From Candidatus Syntrophosphaera thermopropionivorans (GTDB lineage: Bacteria > Cloacimonadota > Cloacimonadia > Cloacimonadales > Cloacimonadaceae), in contig NZ_SMOG01000009.1 of assembly GCF_004353895.1 (NCBI RefSeq), positions 1 through 50,769 on the forward strand: a stretch of 50,769 nt of DNA, written 5' to 3'. The position numbers and the translations under genes are program-made. The notes below the pieces were generated by a model. It was not told where the DNA came from. It did no database searches and was given only the letters and a program-made list of their open reading frames with translations. This document shows, piece after piece, positions 36,806-46,477 of the stretch (position 1 is its first letter; each line of letters begins with the position of its first letter).

Positions 36806-37921
36806 ATGAAACATTTACACCTTATCCTGTTATTTTTACTCATCAGTATGGTTGCTTTTGCCAATCCTGAGGAAATTGACACTTATTATGCTGAAGATGC
36901 ACCTTGGGATGATGGAACAGCCGTGCTTCATAAGTGGAATTTAAGTGCTAAATGGGATTCTTTAAGTTTGCAAAAAGCTGATTCGCTTGGTGTCTATCAG
37001 GAGATATTTAATGAATTTTCACTGTCCGGTCAATACAAAGAAACCGGTCTCACTCCAGACATCAAACATCAGTACCGCTTGGTGTTATATAATAAAGAAC
37101 AAGGGGATAGTCTCACTCTTTTTGCTGAAACTACCACTCAACAGCAATGGTTTTCTATGGATAAACTTCCCCTCCTCATTCTTCTGCTAATCATTTGCAG
37201 TTCCGTTCTTTATTATATTCTATCTGCTCGTAGAGGAAAAGAACTATTTATCCGTAGGATTAGTGGTCTGGATAGCATAGATGAAGCTATTGGAAGAGCC
37301 ACAGAAAAGGGTAAACCTATACTCTATGTTCCTGGAATTAGTGACCTTAATGATATTCAAACCATAGCATCTTTGAATATCTTGAACCATGTGGCAATGA
37401 AATCTGCTGAATACGGCACTGAGCTCCTTGTGCCTTGTCGTTTTTCTATGGTTATGTCCGCTGCTCATGAGACGGTTAAAGATGCCTATCTTAAAGCAGG
37501 CAGACCTGATGCTTATAAAGAGGATAATATCTTTTATGTAACAGATGACCAGTTTGGATTTGTGGCTGGTGTAGATGGAATAATGCTTCGTGAAATGCCA
37601 GCAGCAAATTTCTTTCTTGGAGCTTTCTGGGCTGAATCTCTAATCCTAACAGAAACTGGATTTATCACTGGAGCTATTCAAACTGCTGGAACTGGACAAC
37701 CTCATCAATTACCTTTCTTTGTCGTTTCTTGTGATTATACCTTGATTGGAGAAGAATTATATGCTGCTTCTGCCTATTTATCAAGAGACCCGCAACAATT
37801 AGGTAGCCTAAAAGGACAAGATTTTGGTAAATTACTCACCATCATCCTGATTTTAGCAGGAATTATTGCTGAAATTGCTGGTTTTGGCTGGTTCAAAAAT
37901 TTCTTTGAAGGAGTGTTCTAA
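36806..37921 (+). CDS. DUF6754-like membrane protein with N-terminal Fn3-like domain
   Basis: A 371-residue protein. The start is the ATG at 36806 (SD GAGGTG 6 bases before) rather than the in-frame GTG at 36800. Signal peptide 1-19, then a short beta domain with PWDDGTAVLHKWNLS and YKETGLTPDIKHQYRL, resembling fibronectin type III. A transmembrane helix follows at about 110-135 (LPLLILLLIICSSVLYYIL), then a ~200-residue domain (SIDEAIGRATEKGKPILYVP to GEELYAASAYLS) that I associate with DUF6754, and a C-terminal hydrophobic helix (LLTIILILAGIIAEIAGFG). Function unknown. The next cassette gene starts 2 bases after its stop. Confidence 0.75.
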   Translation: MKHLHLILLFLLISMVAFANPEEIDTYYAEDAPWDDGTAVLHKWNLSAKWDSLSLQKADSLGVYQEIFNEFSLSGQYKETGLTPDIKHQYRLVLYNKEQGDSLTLFAETTTQQQWFSMDKLPLLILLLIICSSVLYYILSARRGKELFIRRISGLDSIDEAIGRATEKGKPILYVPGISDLNDIQTIASLNILNHVAMKSAEYGTELLVPCRFSMVMSAAHETVKDAYLKAGRPDAYKEDNIFYVTDDQFGFVAGVDGIMLREMPAANFFLGAFWAESLILTETGFITGAIQTAGTGQPHQLPFFVVSCDYTLIGEELYAASAYLSRDPQQLGSLKGQDFGKLLTIILILAGIIAEIAGFGWFKNFFEGVF

Positions 37922-37923
37922 AG

Positions 37924-38622
37924 ATGAAAAGCAAAATACCTCAATTACTTGCTTTCCTCTCCGGTTTGGTTATACTTGTAGCTGCTTTTATTCCTCACAC
38001 ACCCTTTGGAATGTTTGAAGAAACTCTTACTAACTGGTTTATGATTATCTCCAGTTTTGCTATTCTCTTAGGACAGAGTAGCTTAATTCAATCAAATGTA
38101 GCTAAAATTACGCAAAAAGCACCAAACTGGAAATATCATATTGCCACACTGGTAAGTTTTGGAGTAATGCTGATTTTTGGTCTGCTCTGGGGAATGGAAA
38201 ACACACCTGGAATTTTGGGTCAGGGAGAAAAGTTAGCAGAAAGTTTAGGCTCAAAACCTTTTGATTATCTATTTGAATATGCCTTTATGCCTCTATCTTC
38301 TACGATGTTTTCTTTGCTGGCTTTCTATATTGCTTCAGCTGCTTATCGTGCTTTCATAATGAGGACCTTTGAATCTAATCTGCTATTGATTACCGCGGTA
38401 ATAGTGATGCTTGGTAGAACCAGTTTTGCCACTATTTTAACGAGCTGGATTCCTGATTCCTTGCATTTTCTTCGTTTACCAGAATTAACCGATTTTATTA
38501 TGCAATATCCTAATACCGCTGCTCAAAGAGCTATTCTTATTAGTGCAGCTTTAGGTGTCGTGGGAGCTTCTTTAAGGATAATTCTGGGAATTGAAAGGTC
38601 TTATTTGGGAGGAGAAAAATGA
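37924..38622 (+). CDS. Polytopic membrane protein of the unknown cassette
   Basis: A 232-residue integral membrane protein with about six hydrophobic helices (roughly 8-25, 36-55, 70-90, 118-142, 152-172, 200-222) and short polar loops, including WGMENTPGILGQGEKLAESLG between helices 3 and 4. I recognise no transporter or enzyme motif. It starts 2 bases after the DUF6754-like gene and overlaps the next gene by 4 bases (ATGA, with SD GGGAGGAG inside its end), so translation of all three is coupled. Probably a subunit of a shared membrane complex (inference). Confidence 0.75.
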   Translation: MKSKIPQLLAFLSGLVILVAAFIPHTPFGMFEETLTNWFMIISSFAILLGQSSLIQSNVAKITQKAPNWKYHIATLVSFGVMLIFGLLWGMENTPGILGQGEKLAESLGSKPFDYLFEYAFMPLSSTMFSLLAFYIASAAYRAFIMRTFESNLLLITAVIVMLGRTSFATILTSWIPDSLHFLRLPELTDFIMQYPNTAAQRAILISAALGVVGASLRIILGIERSYLGGEK

Positions 38623-39482
38623 GTGAAGATATCAATCTAACCAAAACCTTAAGAGAACGACGAATCATTTTCCTTCTACTGGTATTAGCTGTAGCAATTC
38701 CCATAATATTTCCTTTCAGTTTGAAGACACATAGCACTCCCTTGACAGAAAAAGCTTTTAATCTGATAGAATCAACTCCTGCAGGTTCTCCAGTCATCAT
38801 TTCTTTTGATTATGACCCTTCAACAGTCACCGAACTTCAGCCTATGGCTATTGCTATCATTGAGCATGCCTGGCGGAAAAACCATCGGATTATTGCTATG
38901 GCTATGTGGCCTCAAGGTTCACAGATGGCAGATATGGCTTTCTCTGAAGTCCAAAAAAAGTTTGGTGAAGAAAAAGTGTATGGTGTGGATTATGTTAATT
39001 TAGGTTATAAACCTGGTGGTATGGTCATTATTCAGACTATGGGACGAAACTTAAAGACGGTTTTCCCCAAAGACACTGCTATGAATGATTATGATAGCAT
39101 ACCTCTATTGAAAAATATTAAGACCATAAAAGATATAAAATATGTGGTCTCTTTATCAGCAGGAGACCCTGGTTTACGAGATTGGATAATGACTGCTAAT
39201 GGTAAATTTGGCATTCCAGTTGCTGGAGGGACCACAGCTGTTAGTGCACCTGGCTTCTTACCTTATGTAAATGACCAGAATCAGCTTTCAGGTTTATTGG
39301 GCGGATTGAAAGCAGCAGCAGAATATGAATTACTTCTGGGTTATGAAGGAACTGCCAGCAGAGGAATGAATCCACAATCCATAGCACATCTTTTGATTCT
39401 GGCTTTAATCGTAGCAGGTAATATTCGCGTCTGGAGAAATAGAAGAAAAGAAAAAATGGCAAAGGAGGTGAATAATGGCTGA
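38619..39482 (+). CDS. Bitopic membrane protein with soluble alpha/beta domain, unknown cassette
   Basis: A 287-residue protein. Hydrophobic helix at about 14-35 (IIFLLLVLAVAIPIIFPF) and another at about 247-268 (IAHLLILALIVAGNIRVW), flanking a ~200-residue soluble domain. That domain has alternating strands and helices: GSPVIISFDYDPSTVTELQP, HRIIAMAMWPQGSQMADMA, GVDYVNLGYKPGGMVIIQTM, IKYVVSLSAGDPGLRDWIM, PVAGGTTAVSAPGFLPY. This reads like a Rossmann-like or periplasmic-binding-like fold, probably extracytoplasmic. Its basic C-terminus (RRKEKMAKEV) would be cytoplasmic. It overlaps both neighbours in the cassette (4 and 8 bases). Function unknown. Confidence 0.75.
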   Translation: MSEDINLTKTLRERRIIFLLLVLAVAIPIIFPFSLKTHSTPLTEKAFNLIESTPAGSPVIISFDYDPSTVTELQPMAIAIIEHAWRKNHRIIAMAMWPQGSQMADMAFSEVQKKFGEEKVYGVDYVNLGYKPGGMVIIQTMGRNLKTVFPKDTAMNDYDSIPLLKNIKTIKDIKYVVSLSAGDPGLRDWIMTANGKFGIPVAGGTTAVSAPGFLPYVNDQNQLSGLLGGLKAAAEYELLLGYEGTASRGMNPQSIAHLLILALIVAGNIRVWRNRRKEKMAKEVNNG

Positions 39483-40113
39483 ATTGATGAAAACTATCGG
39501 TATCTGGCTGAGCGCCTATTTCACTCTCAGTATCTTCAGTTTTCTTTACAAAGATAACCCATTCTATAAGCTGGCAGAACAAATTTTCGTTGGTCTTTCT
39601 GCTGCTTATTGGCTGGTTTACACCATATATAATATCTTAATTCCGAATCTTTTTAATAAGCTTTTCACTGATTTTGCACATAACTGGATTTTACTCATAC
39701 CTATGGCTTTGGGCATTATGATGTTGATGCGAATGTTTCCCAAACTGGAATGGCTAAGTCATTATCCTATGGCAATTATGGTGGGAACTACTGCAGCCAT
39801 AGCTATGCTTCTTGCTTTTCAATCTGATTTTCTCAGCCAGATAGCAGCTACGATGGTCAATCCTTTCAAATACTCATCTCCAGTAGATATTGTAGGCACT
39901 ATTCTTCTGATTATAGGAACTATTTGTGGTATATATTTCTTCTACTTCAGTAAAAAGCAGGAAGGATTCTATAAAATTCCTTCCAAGGTTGGAATCTGGT
40001 TTCTTATGGTAAGTTTCGGTGCCTCTTTTGGTTATACCGTTATGGCACGTATTTCACTATTGATTGGTAGATTGGACTTCCTCTTACGAGATTGGCTACA
40101 TCTAATCAGATGA
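39475..40113 (+). CDS. Polytopic membrane protein closing the unknown cassette
   Basis: A 212-residue protein with about six hydrophobic helices (roughly 5-22, 33-52, 68-86, 98-116, 138-160, 172-196). No known motif. Translation starts inside the previous gene (8-base overlap) behind an excellent SD, AAAGGAGGTGA. Its size and helix count resemble the other polytopic member at 37924, so the two may be paired subunits around the bitopic protein. Last gene of the cassette; a 65-base gap leads to a class II aldolase gene. Confidence 0.75.
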   Translation: MAELMKTIGIWLSAYFTLSIFSFLYKDNPFYKLAEQIFVGLSAAYWLVYTIYNILIPNLFNKLFTDFAHNWILLIPMALGIMMLMRMFPKLEWLSHYPMAIMVGTTAAIAMLLAFQSDFLSQIAATMVNPFKYSSPVDIVGTILLIIGTICGIYFFYFSKKQEGFYKIPSKVGIWFLMVSFGASFGYTVMARISLLIGRLDFLLRDWLHLIR

Positions 40114-40178
40114 AAAAGCTCTCTCTTGCTCCAAGAATTTAAGCATTATTAAAACTGAAGGTTTTAAGGAAAAAGGAT

Positions 40179-40880
40179 ATGGATTTAAAAGAACTTGTCT
40201 CTCTTTCTCCAGCTATAAAAGAATTGATTGATAAGATTAGCAATATTTCCCAAGAGATAATGAGCCATAACTGGGCAGAAGCCAATGCTGGCAATCTTTC
40301 TCTTAATATCAGTCAGGAAATGAACGAACTGAAAGAAACAAACTCAGAATGGTATCTGGTAACTCGCACCAGAAGTCGTTATCGGGAAATGGTACAAGAC
40401 CCTATTTCTTCTTTAATTTTGATTCAATTGCAAGCTAATCAAGAAAAGTGCTATCCTGCAGAGGCTAAACCTACTTCTGAATGGTCTTCTCATCGCAGGC
40501 TTCAGCAATATTTTCTGGAAGTTGGAAGAAAAGATAGGGTGATTATCCACTGTCACCCTTCAAACACTATTTTGCTCAGTCAACTACCATTTTATCCAAA
40601 TAAGATTAGAATTAATAAAATGCTGGCAGAAGCTTTGCCAGAATTACCTATTTACCTTCCTTCTGGAGTGGGAACAGCTTTTTATGCACCTCCTGGTTCG
40701 GAAGCTTTAGCTACAAACTCTCTGGAATCTATTGGTGATAGCAAAGCTCTAATCTGGCAATCTCATGGTTTGCTTTGTACGGGAAAAGACCTGGATGAAG
40801 CTCTGGATTATATGGAAATTGTAGAAAAAGCGGCAGAACTGGCAATTCGTAAGCTTTTCTTGACTCAGTTAAGGTTTTGA
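40179..40880 (+). CDS. Class II aldolase/adducin-family protein (rhamnulose-phosphate aldolase-like)
   Basis: Zinc-dependent aldolase or epimerase fold for a phosphorylated ketose. Visible features: EANAGNLSL (34-42, the family N/S-GN-S phosphate loop), KPTSEWSSH (97-105, with catalytic Glu101 in the RhaD-type PTSE motif), zinc ligands His124 and His126 in IIHCHPSN, and His196 in WQSHGLLC. At 233 residues it is near the usual size. RhaD-like rather than FucA-like because of the PTSE motif, but the substrate is uncertain. No sugar-catabolic genes adjoin it. Confidence 0.85.
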   Translation: MDLKELVSLSPAIKELIDKISNISQEIMSHNWAEANAGNLSLNISQEMNELKETNSEWYLVTRTRSRYREMVQDPISSLILIQLQANQEKCYPAEAKPTSEWSSHRRLQQYFLEVGRKDRVIIHCHPSNTILLSQLPFYPNKIRINKMLAEALPELPIYLPSGVGTAFYAPPGSEALATNSLESIGDSKALIWQSHGLLCTGKDLDEALDYMEIVEKAAELAIRKLFLTQLRF

Positions 40881-40999
40881 ACATACTATTCTTCTCCCCC
40901 GTCTGAATCATTTTTTATTGACGAATAGAATTTAAATAATAATGAAGAATAGTAGAATATAAAGGGTATATACATAAAAAGTAATCTAAGGAGTGATAA

Positions 41000-42778
41000 A
41001 TGAAACATAGAGTTATAATCCTGCTATTATTTATTCTGACTATGAGCTTTCTGGATGCAAAAAGTCCAGATCCTAAAGCAGTAGTCGGAAAAATAGATAA
41101 TATTACTTACACCTATGCAGAATATGATAAAATCCTTTCCAATTATTACGCTTATTATCAGAAAAAATGGGGACATCCACTTTCTACAGAAGAAAAGGCA
41201 CAATTAAATAATCAATGCTGGGAAGAGCTGGTAGGACGTTATATCTATGATAAAGCTATAAAAGCGGGAAAAATAACCATAACGCAAGCGGAACTCCTGA
41301 GAGAAGCGAAAAAGAATCCTCCTGAAGCGGTAAAGCAAATTCCTGAATTAAAAACTAATGGCAAGTTTGACCGTAAAAAATATGAAGATGCACTGAATAA
41401 TATTCCCGAATTCAAGAAAGCTGTTTTAGAAGAAGTGAAGGCTACTTATCAATATCAAAAGTTACTGAATACTATAAGAAATGAGGTCACAGTCAGTGAG
41501 GATAGCGTCTATAAAGAATGGTTCCGAGATAATGACCTCGTGGATGCTCAGATAATCTGTTTTGATGCCAATAAGTTGACTAATATAACAGCTACAGAAG
41601 AAGAAGGTAGAGCGTATTATGAATCCCATAAAGAGCAGTATCGCAAAGAGAACTGTCGTTCTTATCGTTATGTAAGGATTCCCAAAGCCACTTCAACAGC
41701 GGATTCCTTAGCCGTAAAGGAAGAAGTGATGAAGATATATCAGGATTTACTTGCAGGTGCAGATTTTGCAGAAATGGCAAAAGCTAAATCTCAGGACCCT
41801 GGTTCAGCAGAGAAAGGTGGCGATTTAGGTTGGTTCGGTAGAGGTCAAATGATTCCCGTTTTTGAAGAAACTGCTTTTAAAACAAATCCTGGACAAATAG
41901 CAGAGCCAGTACTTTCCAATTATGGCTGGCATATCATTCAAACTTTAGACCGTCGTCAGGGAGAAAACGGTGAAGAAGTTTTAGCTCGTCATATTCTTCT
42001 TCGTATTGAGCCCAGTGAGACCACTTTAAAGCAGCTAAAAATGGATGCTTTCTCCTTATATCAAAAGGCACAGGAGAAAGGGTTGCAAAAAGCTGCTCAA
42101 GAGATGGGCTATAAAGTTGAAGAAAGTGGAGTTTTCCAGGAAAAAGACTCATTTATTAAAGGGATAGGAAGAGATGCCAACTTGGTTAGTTTTGCCTTCC
42201 AAAATCCTGTGGGCTCAATTCCTAATATTTACTATTCACCCAACGGTGATGCCTATATTTGTGAGTTATCGGATAGCATTTCTGTTTATTATACTCCTTT
42301 TGAAGATGAAAAAAGTAGAATTATGAACACCGTCACTAAAAATAAAAGAAATAATTATATGAATGAATATGCTCATAACTTCGTTCGGAACTTTACTCCT
42401 GATCAATATCTGGAACAAGCGACAAAGGATAGTTTAATGGTAATAGAAATCACCAATCATAAAAAAGGAGACCCTATAAGTTCTCTGGGAAAGATTCCAG
42501 ATTTGGATAATGCACTATTTGAAACTCCCGTGGGAAGCTTTACCCCTCTAATTAATGACCAGTCACGCTGGTTTCTGGGTAAAATCACCAAACATCAAGT
42601 TCCAGATCCTGCACGATGGGAAAAGAATAAAGCTGCTCTCATTAAAGAGGCTAAAGAAAAAGCAGGACAGGAACATCTGAATAAATGGTATTTAGAAGAA
42701 CGCCGTAAAGTTACTATTATTGATAATAGAAGAGATTTCTATGACCTGACTTCCACCGACAAGGTCATTCAACTTTAG
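41000..42778 (+). CDS. Periplasmic PpiC-type peptidyl-prolyl isomerase/chaperone (SurA/PpiD-like)
   Basis: A 592-residue exported foldase. Residues 1-20 are a signal peptide or anchor (VIILLLFILTMSFLDA). A SurA-N-like chaperone region occupies about 25-200 (VVGKIDNITYTYAEYDKIL; ELVGRYIYDKAIKAGKITIT). One PPIC/parvulin domain lies at about 220-320, with YRYVRIPKA, GADFAEMAKAKSQDPGSAEK, GGDLGWFGRGQMIPVFEETA and NYGWHIIQTLD. A second, decayed parvulin-like half begins at ARHILLRIEPSE (about 327) and lacks the GGDLG loop. SD AAGGAG precedes the ATG. It probably assists outer-membrane protein folding alongside the BamD-like protein. Its 3' end overlaps convergent mtaB by 14 bases. Confidence 0.9.
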   Translation: MKHRVIILLLFILTMSFLDAKSPDPKAVVGKIDNITYTYAEYDKILSNYYAYYQKKWGHPLSTEEKAQLNNQCWEELVGRYIYDKAIKAGKITITQAELLREAKKNPPEAVKQIPELKTNGKFDRKKYEDALNNIPEFKKAVLEEVKATYQYQKLLNTIRNEVTVSEDSVYKEWFRDNDLVDAQIICFDANKLTNITATEEEGRAYYESHKEQYRKENCRSYRYVRIPKATSTADSLAVKEEVMKIYQDLLAGADFAEMAKAKSQDPGSAEKGGDLGWFGRGQMIPVFEETAFKTNPGQIAEPVLSNYGWHIIQTLDRRQGENGEEVLARHILLRIEPSETTLKQLKMDAFSLYQKAQEKGLQKAAQEMGYKVEESGVFQEKDSFIKGIGRDANLVSFAFQNPVGSIPNIYYSPNGDAYICELSDSISVYYTPFEDEKSRIMNTVTKNKRNNYMNEYAHNFVRNFTPDQYLEQATKDSLMVIEITNHKKGDPISSLGKIPDLDNALFETPVGSFTPLINDQSRWFLGKITKHQVPDPARWEKNKAALIKEAKEKAGQEHLNKWYLEERRKVTIIDNRRDFYDLTSTDKVIQL

Positions 42779-44048
42779 TTCCGAAAACACCATCTCTATA
42801 TGTTTGCTGGGGAATTATCTTTAATAATTCTCCAGCTTTTTCATTGGTGAAAGTATAAGCACGAATATAGTGGTCGGATAAAAAGGTTCCTCTACCATTT
42901 TCCATATCCTCAAGAATACCTCTAAGAATAATCTTTTCATTAATCAATTTTTGTTTATACTTTTCTTTTTTCTGTTTCCCCAATTGCAATAATTTTTGCG
43001 CCCGAAGGTTTTTCTCTGGTTTAGGAACCTGCTCGGGAAGAGAATAGGCAACTGTGCCTGGTCTACGAGAAAAGGGAAAGATATGAAGATAGGCTATAGA
43101 GAGTTTAGATATAAAGTTTAGCGTGGTCTGGAAATCGGAATTATCTTCACCTGGGAAACCTGTTATAACATCCAGTCCGATGGCTGCATCAGGGAAAAAA
43201 CTAAGGATATTATTCAGTAAGGCTTCAAAATCTCTGGTATTATAAGGTCTGCCCATATTTTTTAAGATACGGTCACATCCTGATTGAAGAGGGATATGAA
43301 AGTGGGGACAGAGTTTTGTACATTGTCTCAATCTTTTTATAAGCTCCGGAGAAAAAAGATGCGGCTCCAGAGAACTTAATCTTATTAGCTCTAAACCTTC
43401 AAGTTTCTCTAAGGCTTCTACTACATCAGCCAGATTTTTCCCCTCATCTTCATACAATCCCAGATTGATTCCACCCAGCACTATCTCTTTATATCCATTT
43501 TCCACAAACATTCTTGCCTGAGTGATGACCTCGGAAAATTTAGCAGAACGAGCAGGACCACGAGCATATGGAACTGCACAATAATAACAACGAAAATCAC
43601 AACCATCCTGTATTTTCTGAAAAGCGCGGGTATGCTCTATCATCTTTTGCACTGGTTTAAAATTAAACCTGTCTACTGTCATTATATCCTGAAAATGATA
43701 ATCAGCATTATCCAGGAGTTCTGCCAGGTTTAGTTTGTTTTGATTATCTACAATGAGGTCAATATCTCCCAGTTTTTTTATCTCATCAAAATTTCTTTGT
43801 GCATAGCAACCGGTAACAATAACTTTCACAGCTGGATTTTTATTTTTCTGTTTTAGCGCCTTACGAATCAGATTACGACTCTTATAATCTGTCCTTTGAG
43901 TTACGGTGCAGGTATTGATAATATAGATATCTGCATCACTATCAAAAGGAACCAGAGTGTACTTCTCAGGATTAAACTGTCCGGAAATAATAGCAGATTC
44001 AGCAGTATTGGTTTTACAACCGAGTGTGGCAATGGCAATCTTAATCAT
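42765..44048 (-). CDS. mtaB: tRNA t6A37 methylthiotransferase MtaB
   Basis: Radical-SAM methylthiotransferase converting t6A37 to ms2t6A in tRNA. Three N-terminal cluster cysteines: Cys11 (LGCKTN), Cys47 (NTCTV), Cys81 (TGCYA). The radical-SAM triad is Cys150, Cys154 and Cys157 (DGCDFRCYYC). Conserved LSSLEPHL, HIPLQSGCDRIL and GFPGED follow, with a short TRAM-like end. MtaB rather than MiaB because of the NTCTVTQRTDYKSRN context. At 427 residues it is full length. Last gene of the minus-strand dnaN series, 43 bases after purN. Confidence 0.93.
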   Translation of the reverse strand: MIKIAIATLGCKTNTAESAIISGQFNPEKYTLVPFDSDADIYIINTCTVTQRTDYKSRNLIRKALKQKNKNPAVKVIVTGCYAQRNFDEIKKLGDIDLIVDNQNKLNLAELLDNADYHFQDIMTVDRFNFKPVQKMIEHTRAFQKIQDGCDFRCYYCAVPYARGPARSAKFSEVITQARMFVENGYKEIVLGGINLGLYEDEGKNLADVVEALEKLEGLELIRLSSLEPHLFSPELIKRLRQCTKLCPHFHIPLQSGCDRILKNMGRPYNTRDFEALLNNILSFFPDAAIGLDVITGFPGEDNSDFQTTLNFISKLSIAYLHIFPFSRRPGTVAYSLPEQVPKPEKNLRAQKLLQLGKQKKEKYKQKLINEKIILRGILEDMENGRGTFLSDHYIRAYTFTNEKAGELLKIIPQQTYRDGVFGTKVE

Positions 44049-44091
44049 TTATATTTCTTAATAAGTGGTAAAGAAGGAAACCAGAAAGACA

Positions 44092-44709
44092 TCATTTCTC
44101 TGGTGCATAATATTTACATAAAAACTGATAGATAACTGGAGCATAGGTTTGATGCTCAATTTCCAGCACTTTTGCGGCTATTTCTTCGGGACTTTTACAA
44201 TCGGATATATCCACTTTTACCTGAGCTATAATCGGTCCATTATCATATTGAGGGTCCACCAGATGAACAGTCACTCCTGATACTTTATCATCAGAGGCAA
44301 ATACTGCATTATGAACATTCATACCATACATACCTTTTCCACCATATTTGGGTAAAAGTGCAGGATGGATATTGAGTACCGGAATCTTCACTTTTTCCAG
44401 AAAAGAGGAGGATAGCAAATTCATAAATCCGGCGAGGGCAATAAGTTCAATTTTCTCTTGCTGACAGAGTTCCAACAGCTGATTTTCAAAGTCTTTATCT
44501 TTTTTGGGAGAAAGGATGTAGCAAGGAATATTCAGTTTCTCACATAATTGCACCACTGGTGCATCTTTGCGGGAAGCGGTGGCAAATGCAATCTCTACAG
44601 GAAGAGAATGTTTTTTAAAATATTCATAGAGCGCTTGAAGATTAGAACCTCTTCCAGCACCACTGGTTAAAACTGCTATTCGCCAGGTTTTAGATGGAGT
44701 TCTTTCCAT
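44092..44709 (-). CDS. purN: Phosphoribosylglycinamide formyltransferase
   Basis: Transfers a formyl group from 10-formyl-THF to GAR in purine synthesis. I start at the ATG at 44709 (205 residues): it places [20 protein letters not shown] at the expected N-terminus. An upstream in-frame GTG (44742) would add 11 residues encoded inside aspS. Catalytic features: [17 protein letters not shown] (Asn and His of the active site), VHNAV, and [11 protein letters not shown] (catalytic Asp). It overlaps the end of aspS by 34 bases, so it relies on coupled translation. No other pur genes are nearby. Confidence 0.92.
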   Translation of the reverse strand: MERTPSKTWRIAVLTSGAGRGSNLQALYEYFKKHSLPVEIAFATASRKDAPVVQLCEKLNIPCYILSPKKDKDFENQLLELCQQEKIELIALAGFMNLLSSSFLEKVKIPVLNIHPALLPKYGGKGMYGMNVHNAVFASDDKVSGVTVHLVDPQYDNGPIIAQVKVDISDCKSPEEIAAKVLEIEHQTYAPVIYQFLCKYYAPEK

Positions 44710-46460
44710 TGTTCTTCCGAAACTTCCGAGGGTGCTCCACACATCAAATCAGTAGCTTTCAAAGTCTTAGGAAAAGCAATAACATCTCTGATAGATTCTG
44801 CTCTCGTCATTATCATCACTAAACGGTCCAATCCAGGTGCAATTCCTCCGTGAGGTGGAGTGCCATATTTTAAAGCTTCCAGGAAAAATCCAAATCTTTC
44901 ATTGAGTTCTTGTTCACTTAATCCGAGAATATCAAAAATCCTTCTCTGGAGGTCATAGCGATGACAACGAATACTTCCAGAGGAAAGCTCCACTCCATTG
45001 CAGACTAAATCGTAGAGCTGACCTATAATTTGACCATATTTATCAGGTTCATAGAGCCAGTGAATATGTTCTTCTCTAGGTAAGGTAAACATATGATGAG
45101 CGGGTTCCCATCGTTTTTCTTCCGCATTGTACTGGAAAAGTGGGAAATCTGTTATCCAGACAAAGCAAAAAGTATTATCAGGAATAAGATTTTGCCATTC
45201 AGCTATGGTATTTCTGAGAGCGGCAAGAACCTTGGAAGTCATATCGTAGTTATCTGCTACGATAGCAATTAAGTCTCCGGGATTAGCTTGAGTGAGTTCA
45301 ATTATAGCCTTGCTTTCTTCTTCTGTTAAAAATTTACTTATCCCAGATTCCAATCCCTTTTCTGTCACTTTAGCAAAAGCGATTCCCTTTCCACCTTGAT
45401 GTTTTGCCACTGAGATTAATTCGTCCTGTTTGGACCTACTGTAGTTTGCACCATCAGGAATGCATAGAGCTTTAATCACCGCTCCTTGCTGAATAGCGGA
45501 ACGGAATACTTGAAATTGAGTGTTTTGCAGAGCAGAGGTAAGGTCACTTAATTCCAGAGCAAACCGCAAATCAGGTTTATCACAGCCAAAACGGTCCATT
45601 GCTTCTCTATAGGTCAAACGAGTAAAAGGAATGGGGAGTTCTATATTCAACACCTCCGAAAATAAAGTGTGCATCAATCTTTCTAACAAATCAAAGATTT
45701 GTTCTTGCGTCACAAAGCTCATTTCAATATCCAGTTGCGTGAATTCTGGTTGTCTATCAGCTCTCAAATCCTCATCGCGAAAACAACGAGCAAGCTGAAA
45801 ATAGCGGTCAAATCCAGCAATCATCAAAAGCTGTTTAAACATCTGAGGAGATTGAGGCAGAGCATAAAATTTACCTGGATAAATCCTGCTGGGCACCAGA
45901 TAATCTCTGGCACCTTCGGGTGTACTTTTCATCAGGATAGGAGTCTCAATCTCATAGAAACCTTCTTGAGAAAGAAAGTTTCGCATAGTCTGCATAATCT
46001 GGTGTCGCATCAGGATATTTTTTTGTAGAGAGGGTCTGCGTAAATCCAGATAGCGATATTTTAATCTGAGGTCTTCTTCTGCCAGGGCAGCTTCATTCAG
46101 CTGGATAGGTAAAGGTTCACAATCATTGAGAAGATATATTTCTTCTGCTTTAATCTCTATATTTCCGGTGGGAATATTCATATTTACATTTTCCGGAGTG
46201 CGAGCTACCACTTTCCCTTTTGCTGCAACCACATATTCAAGTCGTAATCGTTCCGCTTTGGAAAAAGACTCTTTCTCTTCCGGATGAATCACTACTTGAA
46301 TCATTCCTTTAATATCTCTCAAATCAATAAAGATTAAACCACCCAGATCTCTTCTGCTATTAACCCATCCCATTAAAGTCACATCTTTACCAATATCTTT
46401 AGACCTCAAATCACCACAATAATCTGTTCTCTTCAAATTACCCAGATTGTCTATCATCAT
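44676..46460 (-). CDS. aspS: Aspartyl-tRNA synthetase, bacterial type
   Basis: Class II synthetase charging tRNA-Asp. At 594 residues it has bacterial length. The N-terminal OB-fold anticodon domain is at about 10-110 ([20 protein letters not shown]). Motif 1 is near [19 protein letters not shown], motif 2 is [20 protein letters not shown], a GAD insertion domain lies at about 290-420, and motif 3 is [24 protein letters not shown] precedes two adjacent Met codons. It follows the UMF1-type transporter and overlaps purN. Whether it discriminates Asp from Asn tRNA cannot be judged here. Confidence 0.97.
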   Translation of the reverse strand: MMIDNLGNLKRTDYCGDLRSKDIGKDVTLMGWVNSRRDLGGLIFIDLRDIKGMIQVVIHPEEKESFSKAERLRLEYVVAAKGKVVARTPENVNMNIPTGNIEIKAEEIYLLNDCEPLPIQLNEAALAEEDLRLKYRYLDLRRPSLQKNILMRHQIMQTMRNFLSQEGFYEIETPILMKSTPEGARDYLVPSRIYPGKFYALPQSPQMFKQLLMIAGFDRYFQLARCFRDEDLRADRQPEFTQLDIEMSFVTQEQIFDLLERLMHTLFSEVLNIELPIPFTRLTYREAMDRFGCDKPDLRFALELSDLTSALQNTQFQVFRSAIQQGAVIKALCIPDGANYSRSKQDELISVAKHQGGKGIAFAKVTEKGLESGISKFLTEEESKAIIELTQANPGDLIAIVADNYDMTSKVLAALRNTIAEWQNLIPDNTFCFVWITDFPLFQYNAEEKRWEPAHHMFTLPREEHIHWLYEPDKYGQIIGQLYDLVCNGVELSSGSIRCHRYDLQRRIFDILGLSEQELNERFGFFLEALKYGTPPHGGIAPGLDRLVMIMTRAESIRDVIAFPKTLKATDLMCGAPSEVSEEQWKELHLKPGE

Positions 46461-46477
46461 AAACTCACCTTCAAAAG

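Noticed and set aside
44710-44742. GTG start extending purN by 11 residues
   Set aside because: The extension lies within aspS coding sequence, and the ATG at 44709 gives the normal N-terminus.
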